Source: JABMRF01 sp964584985 (GTDB taxonomy: Bacteria > Patescibacteriota > Patescibacteriia > UBA11705 > JABHMO01). From it: DNA of 17,714 bases. The notes below the pieces were generated by a model. It was not told where the DNA came from. It saw nothing but the letters and a program-made list of their open reading frames with translations, and ran no database searches. Below are positions 14,689 through 17,714 of this stretch, piece after piece. The first letter of the stretch is position 1, and each line of letters starts with the position of its first letter. A program made the position numbers and the translations under genes. Location of the stretch: positions 1 to 17,714 of the forward strand of contig CAZPBK010000015.1 of NCBI GenBank assembly GCA_964584985.1. The letters are read 5' to 3'.

Positions 14689-15042
14689 CTAATCCTCCGG
14701 CCGGGGAGTTCCTTTGCCGAGAACATACTTAAACCAATCCTGAAAATTGATTCCTTCCCAACCTCGGCTTTTACCGGGCTCAAACTCTTCGGGAAATATC
14801 CTGCTTACAACAAAAAAAGCGCGAATCCTTTTTCCGTTTTTTGTATTGTTAAACAAACATTCATCCCAGCAAATTTTTTTGCCGAGTCTCTTCATAATGC
14901 ATCCTTTATTTTTATTCAATGCACATCCCTTATCTTGAAAAGCCGGTAAAAATTGTTTCAATTTTGGAAAATATTCAAAACCATAAAACGGACAAGCCGG
15001 TCTGGCTCGACGAAAAAAAGGAATTATTCTACTTTGTGACAT
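14689..15042 (-). CDS. 117-aa five-cysteine protein of unknown function
   Basis: The start at 15042 is chosen over an upstream in-frame ATG at 15075 because GGAGG lies seven bases before it. The product, MSQSRIIPFFRRARPACPFY..., is soluble, with no signal peptide or membrane segment. Cysteines are at 17, 40, 48, 58 and 62, in the contexts ACPFYGFEYF, KGCALNKNKGC and KKICWDECLFN. Clustered Cys with flanking Trp/Asp suggests a metal or Fe-S site, or disulfides; sequence alone does not decide. The C-terminal half has an aromatic IRAFFVVSRIFPEEFEPG stretch. It is monocistronic with its own promoter (15089-15117) and terminator. I do not recognise the family. Confidence 0.8.
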   Translation of the reverse strand: MSQSRIIPFFRRARPACPFYGFEYFPKLKQFLPAFQDKGCALNKNKGCIMKRLGKKICWDECLFNNTKNGKRIRAFFVVSRIFPEEFEPGKSRGWEGINFQDWFKYVLGKGTPRPED

Positions 15043-15088
15043 TTTAACCTCCTTTATTAAAAAAGAACAAATCAATCTTCTTCATTGA

Positions 15089-15117
15089 ATCTTACTCTTT
15101 TTTCAAGTTTTTGTAAA
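15089..15117 (-). promoter_or_regulatory. Promoter of the five-cysteine protein gene
   Basis: -35 TTTACA (15112-15117), 17-bp spacer, -10 TAAGAT (15089-15094). It starts directly after the terminator of the upstream Mur ligase gene. Confidence 0.65.
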
Positions 15118-15123
15118 GATAAA

Positions 15124-15148
15124 AATCAAAAAACCGGGAAAATTCCCG
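15124..15148 (-). terminator. Terminator of the Mur ligase gene
   Basis: CGGGAA-tt-TTCCCG (15135-15148) is followed on the - strand by GTTTTTTGATTTTT. It lies 29 bp past the stop. Confidence 0.85.
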
Positions 15149-15177
15149 ACTTTTAATACCTAACAATTACCTCATTT

Positions 15178-16557
15178 TTACCTTTTTTTATCTTTGACTT
15201 GATTTAAAATTTCCTTAATCACTTGGCGATCGTCCCAGTCAATGTATTTTCCGTTTTTAACGGCCATTTTCTGCTCGGCTCCTTTGCCGGTTATTAAAAC
15301 CAAGTCATCTTTATCAGCTAAGTTCAAGGCCTTGGCAATAGCCTTTTTTCTATCCAATATTTTGAATAAATTTTCACCCTCTTTTTTGCCAACCTGTTTG
15401 GCTCCGGTCGCCACTTGATTGATTATGTCCTGCGGATCTTCATCATAAGGATCTTCATTGGTCACAATAACAAAATCAGCATTTTTACCGGCCAAACGCC
15501 CCAAAACCGGACGACGATCCTTATCGCGTCCACCACCGCAAGAACCCAAAACATGAATTATTTTTTGATCCTCTCTATATTCGGTTAAAGTTTTTACCGC
15601 ATTGTAAAGATTTTTCATGGAAGCAACTTCCGGAGCATAGTCAACCATTACCCAAAAATTCTGACCCTGATCAATAAACTCCATTCTTCCGGGAATTTTT
15701 TTTATTGACTCCAAGGACTTTTTTATTTTTTCAAGGCTTATCCCCTCTTCCAACCCAACGGCAATAGCCGGCAGGGCATTAGCCACATTGAATTCGCCCA
15801 AAATCCTTAAATTTATTTCCACCTCATTTAATTTAAAAATTGTTCCCGTCGGTGAGACCCTGAGATCTTTAGCAATTAATTCTCGATCAATTTTGGAATG
15901 ATAGTATGAATGAATATCCTTGTTTTCTCTCAAATAAAAACCTACTTTTTTGTCGGCTTGAAATTGCAGAAAATACCCGGCTTGTTTATCCGCCAGATTA
16001 ACAATGGAAACCTTGGGGATTTTAACCACCTTTCCTTGGTTGTCAACAGGCAATTCCTTGTTTTTTCGGTTTGATAAATGTTCAAAAAATTTACCTTTGG
16101 CTTTTTTATAATTTTCAAAACCGCCGTGGGCTTGCAAATGCTCGGGAGTCAAATTGGTAAAAACCGCATAATCAAAGTTTATTCCCAAATGCCGATGCTG
16201 TTTAACCCCTTCGGAAGAAACCTCTATGACCGCATATCGGCAACCGGCTTTAACCATTTTCCCCAACATTTTTTGCAACTGAAAACGACCCAACATAGTC
16301 ATCTTTTTTTTGTTCAACCACTCTTTATCGCCAATTTTAAAACCAACAGTGGAACTGTAGCCGACCTTTTGCCCTGATGACCTTAAAATCCTGGATATAA
16401 AGTCAACAGTAGTGGACTTTCCGTTGGTGCCGGTCACTCCGACAACAATCAATTTTTCACTGGGACGACCAAAAACCAGAGCAGCCACAACCGCCAATGT
16501 TCGGTGATATAAATCCAAAATCTGTTTGGGAATTATTTTTTTTAGCAATCTCTTCAT
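15178..16557 (-). CDS. murE: MurE-type Mur ligase (UDP-MurNAc-dipeptide:amino acid ligase-like)
   Basis: Mur ligases add amino acids to the peptidoglycan precursor by ATP-driven acyl-phosphate chemistry. In this 459-residue protein the P-loop GVTGTNGKST is at 40-49, much nearer the N-terminus than in normal MurE, so the N-terminal UDP-binding domain is almost missing. Present are EVSSEGVKQHRHLG (112-125), HLQAHGGFENYKKAKGKFF with K154 at the place of the carbamylated lysine, LGEFNVANALPAIA (253-266), the C-terminal domain VDYAPE (305-310), LGSCGGGRDKDRRP (337-350) and TGKGAEQK (423-430). The usual MurE residues are changed at several places: SSHG to SSEG, DYAHTP to DYAPEV, GKGHE to GKGAE, and DNPR to EDPY. 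The third amino acid added is thus not predictable. A FolC-like or other Mur role is possible but less likely. The ATG has a promoter directly before it. Confidence 0.85.
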   Translation of the reverse strand: MKRLLKKIIPKQILDLYHRTLAVVAALVFGRPSEKLIVVGVTGTNGKSTTVDFISRILRSSGQKVGYSSTVGFKIGDKEWLNKKKMTMLGRFQLQKMLGKMVKAGCRYAVIEVSSEGVKQHRHLGINFDYAVFTNLTPEHLQAHGGFENYKKAKGKFFEHLSNRKNKELPVDNQGKVVKIPKVSIVNLADKQAGYFLQFQADKKVGFYLRENKDIHSYYHSKIDRELIAKDLRVSPTGTIFKLNEVEINLRILGEFNVANALPAIAVGLEEGISLEKIKKSLESIKKIPGRMEFIDQGQNFWVMVDYAPEVASMKNLYNAVKTLTEYREDQKIIHVLGSCGGGRDKDRRPVLGRLAGKNADFVIVTNEDPYDEDPQDIINQVATGAKQVGKKEGENLFKILDRKKAIAKALNLADKDDLVLITGKGAEQKMAVKNGKYIDWDDRQVIKEILNQVKDKKR

Positions 16558-16565
16558 ACCTATTC

Positions 16566-16594
16566 AGCATAGCTTTTTTTAAGCTTTTTTTCAA
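16566..16594 (-). promoter_or_regulatory. Promoter of the Mur ligase gene, abutting the start codon
   Basis: -35 TTGAAA (16589-16594), 17-bp spacer, -10 TATGCT (16566-16571). Only eight bases lie between the -10 and the ATG, so transcription would start one or two bases before it. No Shine-Dalgarno is present, in line with a leaderless mRNA. Confidence 0.6.
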
Positions 16595-16612
16595 CAAACC
16601 CCGAAAATACTG

Positions 16613-16642
16613 TAAGAAAAAAGGAGCCTTGTGAAGACTCCT
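16613..16642 (-). terminator. Terminator of the eight-helix membrane protein gene
   Basis: AGGAGTC / GGCTCCT (16622-16642, one G-U pair, 7-base loop) is followed on the - strand by TTTTTTCTT. It begins about 20 bp past the stop. Confidence 0.9.
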
Positions 16643-16663
16643 TATTACAGGAAGCGAAAAATA

Positions 16664-17560
16664 TCAAGCTTTGACTTGACCTTCCGGCTTTAGAAAAACC
16701 TTTTTCAGCTTACCTTCCAGCTTTTCGCAAAAAGTATCCAAAGGTTCCTCTATGTAGCCCCGCAAATTCTTTTTCCCCAGAAAAACCACCGTCTCACCGG
16801 CTAATCCTCCGGTCACACAGCCGACAACACAGGACAACATGGTGGGAACGACCAACATATTGGTAAATTGTCCATAGGCAAAGCCAACGCAAATGCCCAA
16901 AACAATGCCCACCACCAAGGCCATGTTTTCATGCCGACCAACAAATTCGCAAAACATCGCTACATAAAAAACCAAAAAGATAAAAGTCATCAGCACAAAA
17001 AACAGAAAAAGAAAAACAGAGACCAACGGCGCCAAGACCACTATTCCGGCCAAAGCCAACAAATAGGCGGATTTCTTTATTCTTCCTTGGATAATAAGTG
17101 AGGTGGCCTTTAAAAAAATCAGCCACACAAGCGAAAAAGTTACAAAAAAGGCCATAAACTGCAGAAAAGTAAGGCCTTCATCAGGAATAATGTTCTTAAA
17201 GATCAAAAAGTTACTCACAAAAAAAACAATAAGGCCAAGCCCTCCGGCCACAAACAAAGCCAAATCTTCCCGTTCGTCCCGATAAATTATCGGACTTTTT
17301 GATTTGGAAACACCACCAAGCGCTCGGACGATTGTTCCGAACATTTTCTTGGGAATTTGCCCATGAACTTTTTTGCACTGTTCAAAACGCGTGATCCAAA
17401 GACCGGTTTCCAGTCCAAAGAAAAGACCCAAAACCACGGCTAAAACAATCCAACCGAAAATCAGGTTCAAAAGATTCAACATCAAAATGCCCACAATCAC
17501 TCCGGAACAGATACCCCACAACAACCTTTTTCTGCTCAAATCTTTTTCCTGTTCTATCAT
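16664..17560 (-). CDS. Polytopic membrane protein of unknown function, about eight helices
   Basis: This 298-residue protein has a charged 12-residue N-terminus (MIEQEKDLSRKR) and hydrophobic stretches at about 14-50 (two helices), 100-122, 131-156, 166-203 (two helices), 212-232 and 236-260. A cytosolic loop at 58-98 is Lys/Arg-rich and the C-terminal ~35 residues form a charged amphipathic tail. Several small-residue-rich helices (VGIVLGICVGFAYG, CVVGCVTGGLAG) suggest tight helix packing, as in transport or channel-like proteins, but no transporter signature is seen. The ATG at 17560 has GGAGG about seven bases upstream. It is a single gene with its own promoter and terminator; no neighbour gives a clue to its role. 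Confidence 0.8.
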   Translation of the reverse strand: MIEQEKDLSRKRLLWGICSGVIVGILMLNLLNLIFGWIVLAVVLGLFFGLETGLWITRFEQCKKVHGQIPKKMFGTIVRALGGVSKSKSPIIYRDEREDLALFVAGGLGLIVFFVSNFLIFKNIIPDEGLTFLQFMAFFVTFSLVWLIFLKATSLIIQGRIKKSAYLLALAGIVVLAPLVSVFLFLFFVLMTFIFLVFYVAMFCEFVGRHENMALVVGIVLGICVGFAYGQFTNMLVVPTMLSCVVGCVTGGLAGETVVFLGKKNLRGYIEEPLDTFCEKLEGKLKKVFLKPEGQVKA

Positions 17561-17617
17561 CTTATCCCTCCTCGGCTAAAGAAAAACTAAGGCAAAATTG
17601 CCAAAGAACAAAATCAA

Positions 17618-17651
17618 ATTATACTTTAACAAAATAACCTTAATATGTCAA
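17618..17651 (-). promoter_or_regulatory. Promoter of the eight-helix membrane protein gene
   Basis: Perfect -35 TTGACA (17646-17651) with a 17-bp spacer to TAAAGT (17623-17628); a perfect TATAAT overlaps at 17618-17623 but is spaced 22 bp. The leader is about 55 bases. Confidence 0.6.
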
Positions 17652-17714
17652 CCGCAACAAGTAATGCACACACACATATATGGCGGTTTTCCGGTAAAAT
17701 TATTAAACAAAAAA

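Noticed and set aside
17660..17700. CGG-TTTT-CCG and CA repeat near the right edge as a terminator or regulatory element
   Set aside because: The stem is only three base pairs and the CA run is short; the window ends before any context can be judged.

Overview
The window reads as two unlike parts of one bacterial scaffold. Positions 2964-17714 look like the core of a reduced genome, most likely a Candidate Phyla Radiation (Patescibacteria, Parcubacteria-like) member. This is an inference from several traits: rpoB-rpoC standing without rplJL in front; a Mur ligase with almost no N-terminal UDP-binding domain; many short membrane or Cys-rich proteins that I cannot name; genes that mix strong Shine-Dalgarno sites with none at all; and the standard code with no internal TGA. 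No rRNA, tRNA or CRISPR array was seen.

Layout. Positions 1-2960 are strongly AT-rich, with every gene on the + strand and one short gene per unit: the 3' part of a SAM-dependent methyltransferase (2-553), a small HEFGH metallopeptidase (703-1143) and an HNH endonuclease (1579-2709). The spacers share a repeat family with complementary ends, which looks like a gene-cassette array with degenerate attC-like sites. A 100-N scaffold gap (1348-1447) lies inside one of these repeats. Two opposed terminators (2916-2993) close this part.

From there every gene is on the - strand. In transcription order from the right they are: an eight-helix membrane protein (16664-17560); a MurE-type Mur ligase (15178-16557) with a promoter so close that its mRNA is probably leaderless; a 117-aa five-cysteine protein (14689-15042); the rpoB-rpoC-ftsH transcription unit (14397-5020), with a structured leader that can hide the rpoB ribosome binding site; a six-helix membrane protein (3838-4839); and a two-gene operon of a small membrane protein (3255-3440) and a 59-aa zinc-ribbon protein (3017-3196).

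Most core units are separated by clear hairpin-plus-U-tract terminators and begin with -35/-10 pairs spaced exactly 17 bp. Together the core genes cover transcription (RNA polymerase beta and beta'), membrane proteolysis (FtsH) and peptidoglycan precursor synthesis (MurE-like). The left part is accessory DNA. The most unusual items are the attC-like cassette array, the long inverted repeats around the HNH gene, the SD-masking rpoB leader, and the Mur ligase with non-standard residues at several normally conserved positions.
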